NCBI GenBank assembly: GCA_039033215.1
Contig: JBCCDA010000002.1
Location: forward strand, 1-64,000
Source of the DNA: Thermohalobaculum sp039033215
GTDB taxonomy: Bacteria > Pseudomonadota > Alphaproteobacteria > Rhodobacterales > Rhodobacteraceae
Reading direction: 5' to 3'
Length of the DNA: 64,000 bases
The notes beneath the pieces are model-generated. The model was not told the origin of the DNA. It saw only the letters and a list, made by a program, of their open reading frames with translations, and searched no databases. The translations under genes and the position numbers were made by a program. This document shows positions 42,430-51,113 of this stretch, one piece after another (within the stretch, counting starts at the first letter, position 1; the number at the start of each line of letters is the position of its first letter).

Positions 42430-43035
42430 CTACTCGCGCTTTGGTTCAGTCCTGTGCCAACTTTCTATCTGCCCGTTGCCGCCGCGGGCGATGTCCAGAG
42501 CCCGTTCAACCAGGATCTGCCCGTGCGCATCGACTGCGTCCGCATCTTGGTAGAGGGCCATCAATGCCATGCTGTAGGCAGCGATACCGACAGTGCCGGC
42601 AGGCGCGTTATAGTCCTCGAACTCGCCCGGCCCCAAAGTACCGTCAGCGCAGCAGGCTGCCATAGCGCAGAGTTCCGTAGCATCGTCCGGAGCGGCACTG
42701 TCCAATGCGTCTCGGGCACGTTGGCGCGTGTCTGCGCCCGGCCGCAGCACCCACTCCTCAGCTGCTTTCAGGGTTGGAGAGGCGGCGGGCGCAAGATCCC
42801 TGCCACTCAGGCATGCCCACCATGTCGCCTCACGCGCCGGTAAGCAGTGCGCGAGCACCAGCAGCATGTCGGTTACCGCGTACTTCGAGGAAAGCTCGGA
42901 CAGAACCTCGGCCGCGAGGGCGCTGGCCGGGGTATCAAGGGGCGTCTGAATCTTCGCGTTTGCCTGCGCCAGCACCTTCGCAACCGGCTCGGTTGGCAGC
43001 TTCCTCAACCCATCGAACTGGCTTGGTTCACTCAT
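42430..43035 (-). CDS. Uncharacterised T6SS-linked protein, possibly DUF6931
   Basis: A 201-aa alanine-rich helical protein between vgrG and the PAAR gene. Visible segments are KYAVTDMLLVLAHCLPAREA, TWWACLSGRDLAP and CAMAACCADGTLGPGEFEDY. It resembles DUF6931 proteins found with PAAR/VgrG loci, but I am not certain. Its position suggests an adaptor or chaperone for loading the PAAR tip. It has no signal peptide or TM segment. Confidence 0.6.
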   Translation of the reverse strand: MSEPSQFDGLRKLPTEPVAKVLAQANAKIQTPLDTPASALAAEVLSELSSKYAVTDMLLVLAHCLPAREATWWACLSGRDLAPAASPTLKAAEEWVLRPGADTRQRARDALDSAAPDDATELCAMAACCADGTLGPGEFEDYNAPAGTVGIAAYSMALMALYQDADAVDAHGQILVERALDIARGGNGQIESWHRTEPKRE

Positions 43036-43044
43036 GATCGCACC

Positions 43045-45147
43045 TTAGTTGATCATTGTGAGGGCGCCTTTGGCCATCAACAGGCCTGAGGACTTCAGTT
43101 CGGTCATGCCACCCCCTTCGAGCTTCAGCATTCCAGACCCTTTCAGCGACGCCATTCCCTTGCCTTCCAATTGGAGCTGGCCGTTCGCGGTCACCTTGGC
43201 CGTGGCCGCCGCGCTCACTTCAACTTGAGGCGCCGAAATCGTGATCTTGGAGGGCGACATCTCGATTTTGGAACCACCACACGTCAGTGTGATCTTCGAC
43301 TTGGCCGACATCTCCAAGGCAGCGCCAACGTCGATCTGGTAGCTCTTTGAGATACTCTGGGTCTTCGCATCCTTGACGGTAAGCTTGTCGGCGCCACCAA
43401 TCTCGACCGTCCGCGCCTTGGCAATATCGATCGTCTCTGTGCCCTTGGCGACGGTGAATCTGTGGTTTCCCTCACGGATCACCTCCGTCTTGTCGCCGTG
43501 AACCGTTTGCGTCAGGCTCCCCGGCTTCTTGTGGCCTATGCCAATCTCGATGTCGGCGTCGTTCTTTATGATCTGCTTGAAGTCCCTCTCGGACTGCAGT
43601 CGGACGAACTCAGCATCCTTTTTGTCCTCGAAGATTAACTCGCTGAAACCGCCGCCGCCGTTCGAGCTGTTGGTTTTGATACCCATCTGGGTCTGATGCG
43701 CCGGCAGTGGGCTAGGTGGCGGCGTATCACCGTTGTAGACCATGCCCGTGATCATGGGCCGGTCCGGGTCACCGTCTTCGAACTGAACGACAACCTCCTG
43801 CCCAATCCTGGGTACGCTGACCATGCCCCAGTTCTTGCCACTCCAGGGCACAGCAGTGCGCACCCAACAGGACGACCTTTCATCCTTGTGCCCATTGCGG
43901 TCCCAGTGAAACTGCACTTTCACGCGGCCGTGCTTGTCGGTCCAGATTTCCTCACCTTTCTTACCCACGACGATCGCGGTCTGAACGCCTGGGATGTCGG
44001 GGCGGGGCGTGATCTGAGGCGGCCGAAAGACAGCCTTCGTTGGCTGCACTTCGAAGACGCATCGGTACGTGTCCGGATTGTTACCACGATCAAAGTCGAG
44101 AAGCGGGCCTAGGATCGCTTCTACCATTTCGCGGTCCTCCTGATCGGCATCGATCTGCATCTGGTGCCGTGCCGAGATAACGAGGTACTCGTCGTTCTCC
44201 CACTTGCGTGGGTGTTTGGAGAGCTTGAACTTTGCACCTGCTCCGAGCTGCCGAACGTTGCCCACCCCGCGCGCGCGTGACCGGGCAGCGCCAAAGCCCT
44301 CGATCTTCACTCGTGCAAAGTGCTCGCCGCTCTGAGGATCCTGATGGCGGCCCGGAAAATCGTAGACTTCGTACGAACTATGTGCGTGGCGCGGCCCTGC
44401 AAGGACTTTTGCGGCGCGCAGATCGGACTTGGGCTTTTCAAAGTCGTAATCCTGAAGTGTGACCTTGCCGCTTTGGACACTTTCCCCGCCGCGCCACTCG
44501 AAGATGTGGTCGTCCTTGCGGCGGTAGGTTGCTTCGCGAAAGTAGAAATCGATCTCGCGGTAATCCTCGACGGGCAGATGGGCACTCATGTCGTCCGCGA
44601 GGGTCAGTGTTTCCTTGTCCTTCGCATGCTCGAAGAAGAAGTAGATGCCTTCTTCTTCCATTAGGCGTACGGCAAAATCATAGTCACTCTCGCGGTACTG
44701 CACGCAGTAATCCCGCTTCTTATAGGAATGCTTTGTCTTGTCCTTGAAATCCGAAAAGCCAAGATCGTTGAAGACTTCCTTCAGGATGTCGATCACGGAC
44801 TTGTCTTGAAAGATTCGGCAATTAGAAGTCTTGGTCAGAAACCAGATCCAGGGGCGCACCGTCGCCCGAAAATAGCCGCGCCCAAGGTGTGAGCCGAGGT
44901 ATTCGGCAGTCACACAATGACCCTGAAAGTACCTGACCGTGTCCCTAGGCGCATCGATCTCCAGCAGAAGGCGCTCACCCACGATCTTCTCGAGATCCAA
45001 GTCAATGTCCGGCGACATGAACTCGATCTTCGTCTCGGTGATCTGGCTTAGGCCTTCATCCACCTGAGCGCGCATGAGGTATCCCTTCAAGCCACTCGGC
45101 AGCTTGAGGCGGACCTGTCTGCCCTCGAACACGATCTGTTTCGGCAT
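43045..45147 (-). CDS. vgrG: T6SS spike protein VgrG
   Basis: A 700-aa TssI trimeric spike. The gp27-like N-terminal domain (1-380) is followed by the gp5-like OB-fold (about 395-470; VRTAVPWSGKNWGMVSVPRI, GQEVVVQFEDGDPDRP) and a beta-helix. The C-terminus is a repetitive beta stretch with GKGMASLKGSGMLKLEGGG, ending at GALTMIN without an added enzymatic domain. Effectors must therefore be carried non-covalently or through PAAR. It follows a 98-aa protein gene by 28 nt. Confidence 0.95.
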   Translation of the reverse strand: MPKQIVFEGRQVRLKLPSGLKGYLMRAQVDEGLSQITETKIEFMSPDIDLDLEKIVGERLLLEIDAPRDTVRYFQGHCVTAEYLGSHLGRGYFRATVRPWIWFLTKTSNCRIFQDKSVIDILKEVFNDLGFSDFKDKTKHSYKKRDYCVQYRESDYDFAVRLMEEEGIYFFFEHAKDKETLTLADDMSAHLPVEDYREIDFYFREATYRRKDDHIFEWRGGESVQSGKVTLQDYDFEKPKSDLRAAKVLAGPRHAHSSYEVYDFPGRHQDPQSGEHFARVKIEGFGAARSRARGVGNVRQLGAGAKFKLSKHPRKWENDEYLVISARHQMQIDADQEDREMVEAILGPLLDFDRGNNPDTYRCVFEVQPTKAVFRPPQITPRPDIPGVQTAIVVGKKGEEIWTDKHGRVKVQFHWDRNGHKDERSSCWVRTAVPWSGKNWGMVSVPRIGQEVVVQFEDGDPDRPMITGMVYNGDTPPPSPLPAHQTQMGIKTNSSNGGGGFSELIFEDKKDAEFVRLQSERDFKQIIKNDADIEIGIGHKKPGSLTQTVHGDKTEVIREGNHRFTVAKGTETIDIAKARTVEIGGADKLTVKDAKTQSISKSYQIDVGAALEMSAKSKITLTCGGSKIEMSPSKITISAPQVEVSAAATAKVTANGQLQLEGKGMASLKGSGMLKLEGGGMTELKSSGLLMAKGALTMIN

Positions 45148-45175
45148 GCTGTATCCTCTCAGACTGTCGCGATGC

Positions 45176-45472
45176 CTACAGGCCGTCGGGCAGGTTAATC
45201 TTGATCAGCTCGTCGTGCCGCTCCAACCTCGCGACGATGTCTGGGTGAATGGCCCAGAGCGACTCCTTCGTTTGTCCAGCCGGAAGAGCCTGCATCAGGT
45301 CGAATTCGCTTTCGAATTGAATACAGTGGACGGGCTTTGGATACGGCGCATTGTTGGCAAGGAGCGCGTTCAAGTGGCTTTCGCCGGCCAACAGCCAAAA
45401 CCCCCCTCCAATTCCCGCCAGCACAATGTTTCCGTCTTCGTGAGGATCTCGGTCGGTTTCAGAATCAAACAT
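45176..45472 (-). CDS. Small uncharacterised protein between the sheath fusion and vgrG
   Basis: A 98-aa protein with no recognised family: an acidic N-terminus (MFDSETDRDPHEDG), a glycine-rich hydrophobic strand (NIVLAGIGGGFWLLAGE), then FESEFDLMQALPAG and a C-terminal IKINLPDGL. There is no signal peptide. The ATG overlaps the stop of the sheath-fusion gene (TGATG), implying coupled translation. It may be an accessory factor of the fusion or of VgrG. Confidence 0.65.
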   Translation of the reverse strand: MFDSETDRDPHEDGNIVLAGIGGGFWLLAGESHLNALLANNAPYPKPVHCIQFESEFDLMQALPAGQTKESLWAIHPDIVARLERHDELIKINLPDGL

Positions 45473-48264
45473 CAAAGGCTCTCCAACAGGGCTGCGAGGT
45501 CGGGGTCCATCTCTTCGTCGGTCTCGGTGTCGGCACCTTCGTCGTCACCAAAACCGGCAAGCAGCGCATCAAGATCGTCGTCCAAGCCCTGAGAGGAATC
45601 TTCCTCAACACCAGGCTCGTCGTCACCCAAACCGGACATCAGCGCATCCAGATCATCGTCGGTGTCGGTCTCTTCAGGCGCGTCCAACGCAGTCCCGCCT
45701 TCAGGCGGACCAAACGTATCGCTGTCATCGATCCCTTCGTCGGCGAAGAGATGAGCCCGGGGGTCCTCGCTGTGAGCGCGCCTGGTCCGGTTAGAACCTG
45801 CCGTACCGACGGGTCGTGGTGCAGCCCTGAGCTGAACATCCGCGCTCGTTCCAGTCCGCGAATGATCTGGAACGGTGCCCGCCTGCCAGACACCGGCCAG
45901 TTCGGCAGAACCCAGTGACTGGAAGGATCCCTGTCGAACTTCGTTGCGGCCCTTGATCGATAGCATCGGCATGAAGCCGCGGTTGACCACTTCAGCCATC
46001 TTGGAGGTGCTAAGCATCCGCTCTGTGCACGGCAAAGCCACTTGGTCGCCGTACTGATCCGTCATGTAGTGAAACGGCATGTCCCCTGCGGTCATGAGCT
46101 CACCCAGCCGCATATCCTTGCCCATGCTGGCGGCGGTCTTCGCCATCAGAACCGCAGACAGGATCACCGGGTTCCCCCACAGCATGCCTTTGAGACCCTC
46201 GCGGACGTTGAACTCCTCGAAGTCAAAACGTTCGACGGGTTCGATCGTCGCGCCATAGGGGTGGCGCAGAAGGAACCGAGGCGTTGCGAGCCCAGCATAT
46301 GCAGAGTCGGGCAAGGCGCGCAGCTCATCCCAAGACTGACGAACCAACGGATGGCGATCTTCCTTCCTGGTTTCCAGGAACTTGGGTGAGATTGCCGCCA
46401 TGAACGGGGCCTTCATCCACGCCGCGATCTTCGCCATTCTTGCCATCAGTTCTGCATGAGGCGGCGTTTCCTCTAGCGAGTAGAGGCCGAAGACTGCCGA
46501 GAGTGATCCTTGGGAAGCATCCATCCTGGGGGCTTGTGCCAGCATCTCGAACAACCCGCTCTCGCTCAGGTCTTCCTGCGCGGCCAGATCGGCGGCCCAT
46601 TCCTCCGCCGAGACGTCGTAGAGGACGATCTCGACTTTTGGCCCGGTCTCGACCCGGCGGGCCAAGAACTCCAAGGAACGCCATGTTGCCTCAATCGCCT
46701 GGAAACCCGGATCATGCAGGATCCGCCGCATGGTGGCGGAGATCGCCTGGTCGACCGCGGTCAGCATGGCTTCCTGCGACGGGTCGGGCGCCGCCTGCAC
46801 ATGGGGCGCCACGATCTCTTTGAGAAGAGCGTCGATAGAGGATCGCCCAGCAGGCTTGGTGCGAACATCGGAAATCAGCGCTTGGAACTCGCTCAACTTG
46901 CAGCCAGCGGGCACTTGACCGCTCGGGGCACGTCCGCGGTTGGCAGCGGGCATGATATCGGCGAACTTCGGCCAGCCCTGCATCTCGGCGATTGTCTCAA
47001 CGCTATTCCCAACCTGGATCCGCTGTCGCAGCGCGGAGAGCTCGTCAAAGACTTCGACCTTCTCGAACAGCTCGTCCGGATGGAGATCATCCAATTCGCC
47101 GAGGTTGATCTCGATCTCCGTGCCATCCGCCCCGATTGGCAACAGCAACGTGTTCGCAAACCCTGCGATCACATCGTCGAGCGTATCGACATCGAGTTTG
47201 ATTGCACGGCGTGCGGTAAGACCTGCACCGATTTCAACCTCTCCCCTGTTTGCGCGGCCAGAGAAGTCACCCAGCACAGCGATGCGGAACTTGCCCGGAG
47301 CGTCGTCAATGTCGTCGGGCCGGTTCAGATCCAATTTGCCAAAAGGTTCCTGAGCAATAGGCTGTTCTTCCGACAAAGTGGTGTCGATGAGCTCACCGAA
47401 GCGAGCCTCACCCGACGTATCGGGGAATGTGCTTTGCTCGTCGGCGTCGACGGGATCGCTGGAGACTTCCTGATCTTCGCCAGTTGTAGACCTCTCTTCA
47501 ACCTCAAGATCTCCGGTCGGTTCGCTCGCGGTGGTCTCTCCTACATTTGCATCTTCACGTTGCTGAGCTGAAGGCGCGACTTCGTCCATCTGCGGAATGT
47601 TTTCGTGTGGGCCGTCTACGTCCAAGTCTGCCTCGGTGATCTCATCCCCCGACTCCACGGTGTCACGGAGTTCTGACAGCACTTCCGCCATGCCAGGTTG
47701 CTGAACTTTCGGAGGAGCCGCGGCTTCCTTCAGGTCCACGACCGCATGCTCGAAATCGTCAACGCGATCGGACGCCTCGGGCAAGGATGTCGTCAGGGAA
47801 GTAAGCGCACTGGTGTCGGCGAGAAGCTCACTGATCAGCGCCTCCGCCCCCGACTTACCGTCCATGTACGTCAACAAGTGGGCGAGCTGAGTACGTGCTT
47901 CCAACAGCTTGCGGAGCGGCTCGATTTGCCTGCTCACGGCACCGGGCGAAAAGTCCGCAAGGTGCTCAAAGCTGAGTGAGACTGGAAGACGGCCCTCGCC
48001 CGTCAGAGTGTTCGGTACCGTGTACACTGCCGTGGGGGCAATCGACTTCATCCGATCGTCGAAGTTGTCGACATCGACGTCTAGCACCTTGCGGTCTTGC
48101 ACTGATGTCCGCGCGGTGTTGGACTTTCCGGAAAGGTCGGACAGAACGCCCACTACGAAGGGCAGTTCAACCTTCCTGTCCGCTCCATATGTCTCGACAT
48201 CGTACTCGATCTGCACCCGCGGGGCGCGATTGCGGGCAAGAAAGCTCTGACTGCTCTTCGACAT
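45472..48264 (-). CDS. TssB-TssB-like-TssC-like sheath fusion with acidic linker and acidic repeat tail
   Basis: A 930-aa protein with five parts. Residues 1-165 are a full TssB domain, close to the separate TssB (shared FLARNRAPRVQIEYDVE-like start, DVDNFDDRMKS, LLEARTQLA). Residues 166-320 are an acidic linker. Residues 325-415 are a second TssB-like segment (FRIAVLGDFSGRANRG, DELFEKVEVFDELSALR). Residues 490-795 are a TssC-like domain (FQAIEATWRSLEFLARRVET, MAKIAAWMKAPFMAAISP, TPRFLLRHPYGA). Residues 860-930 repeat DDDLDALMSGLGDDE, DDDLDALLAGFGDDE and DPDLAALLESL. The separate tssB and tssC remain in the operon. The second part plus TssC resembles the second sheath-like gene of rhizobial clusters. 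The start is the ATG at 48264 by match to TssB and a GGAAAGG upstream; a weak hairpin (48307-48320) lies in the 133-nt gap after clpV. Confidence 0.88.
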   Translation of the reverse strand: MSKSSQSFLARNRAPRVQIEYDVETYGADRKVELPFVVGVLSDLSGKSNTARTSVQDRKVLDVDVDNFDDRMKSIAPTAVYTVPNTLTGEGRLPVSLSFEHLADFSPGAVSRQIEPLRKLLEARTQLAHLLTYMDGKSGAEALISELLADTSALTSLTTSLPEASDRVDDFEHAVVDLKEAAAPPKVQQPGMAEVLSELRDTVESGDEITEADLDVDGPHENIPQMDEVAPSAQQREDANVGETTASEPTGDLEVEERSTTGEDQEVSSDPVDADEQSTFPDTSGEARFGELIDTTLSEEQPIAQEPFGKLDLNRPDDIDDAPGKFRIAVLGDFSGRANRGEVEIGAGLTARRAIKLDVDTLDDVIAGFANTLLLPIGADGTEIEINLGELDDLHPDELFEKVEVFDELSALRQRIQVGNSVETIAEMQGWPKFADIMPAANRGRAPSGQVPAGCKLSEFQALISDVRTKPAGRSSIDALLKEIVAPHVQAAPDPSQEAMLTAVDQAISATMRRILHDPGFQAIEATWRSLEFLARRVETGPKVEIVLYDVSAEEWAADLAAQEDLSESGLFEMLAQAPRMDASQGSLSAVFGLYSLEETPPHAELMARMAKIAAWMKAPFMAAISPKFLETRKEDRHPLVRQSWDELRALPDSAYAGLATPRFLLRHPYGATIEPVERFDFEEFNVREGLKGMLWGNPVILSAVLMAKTAASMGKDMRLGELMTAGDMPFHYMTDQYGDQVALPCTERMLSTSKMAEVVNRGFMPMLSIKGRNEVRQGSFQSLGSAELAGVWQAGTVPDHSRTGTSADVQLRAAPRPVGTAGSNRTRRAHSEDPRAHLFADEGIDDSDTFGPPEGGTALDAPEETDTDDDLDALMSGLGDDEPGVEEDSSQGLDDDLDALLAGFGDDEGADTETDEEMDPDLAALLESL

Positions 48265-48397
48265 GGGCATTTGCCTTTCCAAGGGGTCGGGGCCAACTAA
48301 AACGCCTGCGCCTCTGCGCACTTGTACGTTGGTGCCCGACGACCCCCAGAAGGTTCATCCGACGCCCAGGTTTTTTCGGGACACCGCGAACAGCGCC

Positions 48398-51091
48398 TTA
48401 CTCAAAGCTGTAGGTGAAATCGCTGTCTGTCGCGTCCACGCGCACGCCGTTCACCGGGGAACCATTCATTGTGCGAGTCAGGAACTCGAACGAGATCGCG
48501 GGCAGCATCGTATTGGTAACAATCGAATCGATCATCCGGCCGCCGCTCTCGAGTTCCTGACACCGAGCGACGATAGTATCGACCACAGCATCCGAATATG
48601 TGAACGGCGCCGAGTATGCATCGTTGATCCGTTCGGCAATCCGTCCCAACTGCAACCGCGTGATGCTTGATATCATTTCATCGCCAAGCGGATAGTAGGG
48701 GATGGTCACCATCCGACCCAACAGTGCTGCCGGGAAGACTTCCAGCAGAGGTTGACGCAGCGCGCGCCCAAGACGTTCCGGATCGGGCACATCCCCCCTA
48801 CCGGTACACAGGCCCATGATTTGATCCGAACCGACGTTGGATGTGAGCAGGATCAGAGTATTTCGGAAGTCAATCATTCGTCCTTCACCGTCCTCCATCA
48901 TGCCCTTGTCGAAGACCTGGAAGAACATCTCGTGGACGTCGGGGTGTGCCTTCTCAACCTCGTCAAGCAAGACTACCGAGTATGGATTGCGCCGAACCGC
49001 TTCAGTCAAAACGCCGCCCTCACCATATCCGACGTAGCCCGGAGGGGCGCCCTTCAGCCCGCTTACCGTGTGGGCCTCCTGATACTCGGACATATTGATG
49101 GTGATGACGTTCTGATCGCCGCCATAGAGAACCTCGGCCAAGGCCAAAGCCGTTTCAGTCTTGCCGACTCCGGAGGTGCCAGCAAGCAGGAACACGCCAA
49201 CCGGCTTGGACGGGTTATCAAGCCCGGCCCGTGATGCCTGAATCCGTTTGGCGATCATCTGCATGGCGTGGTCCTGACCGATCACGCGCTTTGACAGATG
49301 ATCCGCAAGGTTCAGGACCGTAGCGATTTCATCCTTCATCATGCGCCCAACCGGGATGCCCGTCCAATCCGCGACAATCGTGCTGACTACTTGCGCATCT
49401 ACAATGGGGAGGACCATCGGGGCGTCCCCTTGCAGCTCGGCCAATTCATGTTGTTTTGCGCGCAGATCAATGAGGGCAGTAGCGCGGTTTGCAGGCGCGC
49501 ACCTTGGGGCCGTGCCGAAATCCGGCGCAGCGCCCTGGCCGTCGATCGCTTCTCCTTCAGTACGGAGGTGTGCGCGCAAGGCCAGGATCTCGTCGACAAG
49601 CGCCTTCTCGTGTTTCCAACGTGCCGAGAGAGTTTGGAGACGCTCCTCTGCGTCGACAAGCGCAGCGGCCGCTCGTTGCCGTCGCTCGTAGATGTCCTGG
49701 CCTGCGGCTTCATCGCGGTCGATAATATGTAACTCCGTCTGAAAGGCCTCGATCCTGCGGCGGCAGTCTTCCAAGGCGGGGGGAGATGCATGCAGGCTGA
49801 TGGCCACCCGCGCGCATGCGGTGTCGAGAACGCTCACCGATTTATCCGGCAGCTGGCGCGCAGGGATGTAACGCGCAGAGAGCTTCACCGCAGCCTCAAT
49901 CGCTTCGTCCAAGATTTGAACTGTGTGATGCTGCTCGAGCTTTGACGCGACGCCTCGCATCATCAGAACGGCCTTCTCCGCGTCCGGCTCCTCGACTTTC
50001 ACCACCTGAAACCGCCGTGTCAGAGCCGGGTCCTTTTCGATATGCTTGCGGTACTCCGTCCAGGTCGTCGCACCTATCGTGCGAAGTGTACCTCGGGCCA
50101 AGGCAGGTTTCAGCAGGTTGGCAGCATCACCGGTACCGGCATTTCCACCTGCCCCAATCAACGTATGAGTCTCGTCCACGAAGAGAACGATCGGTACGGG
50201 GCTCGCCTGGACTTCCTCAATGACACCGCGCAAACGGTTCTCGAACTCGCCCTTCATGGACGCACCCGCTTGGAGAAGTCCCACGTCAAGCGACAGGAGG
50301 CGCGCACGAGCCAGCGCCGGAGGCACGTCGCCGTGCGCAATCCTCATGGCAAGGCCCTCGACCACGGCAGTCTTGCCGACCCCGGCTTCACCCGTGAGGA
50401 TCGGATTGTTCTGACGACGCCGCATCAACACGTCGATGACCTGTCGGATCTCGGCGTCGCGTCCCACGACCCGATCAATCTGTCCCGCACGCGCGCTCTC
50501 TGTCAGATCCGTGCAATAGCTGGCCAGCGCATCATCACCCCCCATCTGCGCCGACACTGCCGCCGCAGCCTCGCCGGGCTGACCGACGGTTCTTTCTGTG
50601 GCAGCAAACATCTCCTCTGGGGAGCCGGCGGTGATGGCAGCGAACCTGTCTGCCAGATCCTCGACAGGGACCCTCGCGAACTGCCGAGATATCCCCAGCA
50701 GCACCTTGTTCAACCCGGGTGTCTTCAGGACCCCCAGCAACAGGTGTCCCGTCCGGACCCGCGTCGCATCCATCATCAGCGAACCGTAGATCCAGCCGCG
50801 CTCCACCGCTTCTTCCAGATGAGGCGAGAGGTCCGAGATCGCCGTCGCCCCACGGGGAAGGCCATCTAACGTTCGCACGATGTCGTCCGCGGTCTGTCCG
50901 CGATCCAGACTGAAGTGATCTATGATCCGGTGCAAATCGCTGTCCTGCGCTTGCATGATCTGATGCAACCAGTGCACCAGCTCGACGTATGGATTTCCGC
51001 GCATCTTGCAGAACAGCGTCGCGCTCTCGACTGCAGTGAATGCAGGCTTGTTGAGCTTACCGAAAAGGGCAACGCGGCTGATCTGTGACAT
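48398..51091 (-). CDS. tssH: T6SS ATPase TssH (ClpV)
   Basis: An 897-aa Hsp100 AAA+ unfoldase that disassembles contracted sheaths. The N-terminal domain (1-160) is followed by NBD1 with Walker A GEAGVGKT (234-241), a middle domain (about 430-520), and NBD2 with GTSGVGKTE near 640 and VVLLDEVEKAH. It differs from ClpB by its N-terminal domain, which begins SQISRVALFGKLNKPAFTAV. The ATG at 51091 fits the family start; the frame is open further upstream into tssG. Confidence 0.95.
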   Translation of the reverse strand: MSQISRVALFGKLNKPAFTAVESATLFCKMRGNPYVELVHWLHQIMQAQDSDLHRIIDHFSLDRGQTADDIVRTLDGLPRGATAISDLSPHLEEAVERGWIYGSLMMDATRVRTGHLLLGVLKTPGLNKVLLGISRQFARVPVEDLADRFAAITAGSPEEMFAATERTVGQPGEAAAAVSAQMGGDDALASYCTDLTESARAGQIDRVVGRDAEIRQVIDVLMRRRQNNPILTGEAGVGKTAVVEGLAMRIAHGDVPPALARARLLSLDVGLLQAGASMKGEFENRLRGVIEEVQASPVPIVLFVDETHTLIGAGGNAGTGDAANLLKPALARGTLRTIGATTWTEYRKHIEKDPALTRRFQVVKVEEPDAEKAVLMMRGVASKLEQHHTVQILDEAIEAAVKLSARYIPARQLPDKSVSVLDTACARVAISLHASPPALEDCRRRIEAFQTELHIIDRDEAAGQDIYERRQRAAAALVDAEERLQTLSARWKHEKALVDEILALRAHLRTEGEAIDGQGAAPDFGTAPRCAPANRATALIDLRAKQHELAELQGDAPMVLPIVDAQVVSTIVADWTGIPVGRMMKDEIATVLNLADHLSKRVIGQDHAMQMIAKRIQASRAGLDNPSKPVGVFLLAGTSGVGKTETALALAEVLYGGDQNVITINMSEYQEAHTVSGLKGAPPGYVGYGEGGVLTEAVRRNPYSVVLLDEVEKAHPDVHEMFFQVFDKGMMEDGEGRMIDFRNTLILLTSNVGSDQIMGLCTGRGDVPDPERLGRALRQPLLEVFPAALLGRMVTIPYYPLGDEMISSITRLQLGRIAERINDAYSAPFTYSDAVVDTIVARCQELESGGRMIDSIVTNTMLPAISFEFLTRTMNGSPVNGVRVDATDSDFTYSFE

Positions 51092-51113
51092 CGGTTTGAT
51101 CCTTTTGTCCGTT

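Noticed and set aside
46510..47571. 353-aa + strand open frame inside the sheath-fusion gene
   Set aside because: It is a mirror frame of a strongly coding minus-strand TssB/TssC-like sequence and has no recognisable domain.
45472..48264. Possibility that the sheath fusion is two genes joined by a sequencing error
   Set aside because: The linker (166-320) is a long continuous acidic segment in one frame with no internal ribosome binding site, stop remnant or frame change, so a natural fusion is more likely.
48307..48320. Intrinsic terminator between clpV and the sheath fusion
   Set aside because: The hairpin has only 5 bp and the following T-run (GGCGTTTTAG) is short. It is too weak to call as a terminator and is noted only as a possible attenuator.
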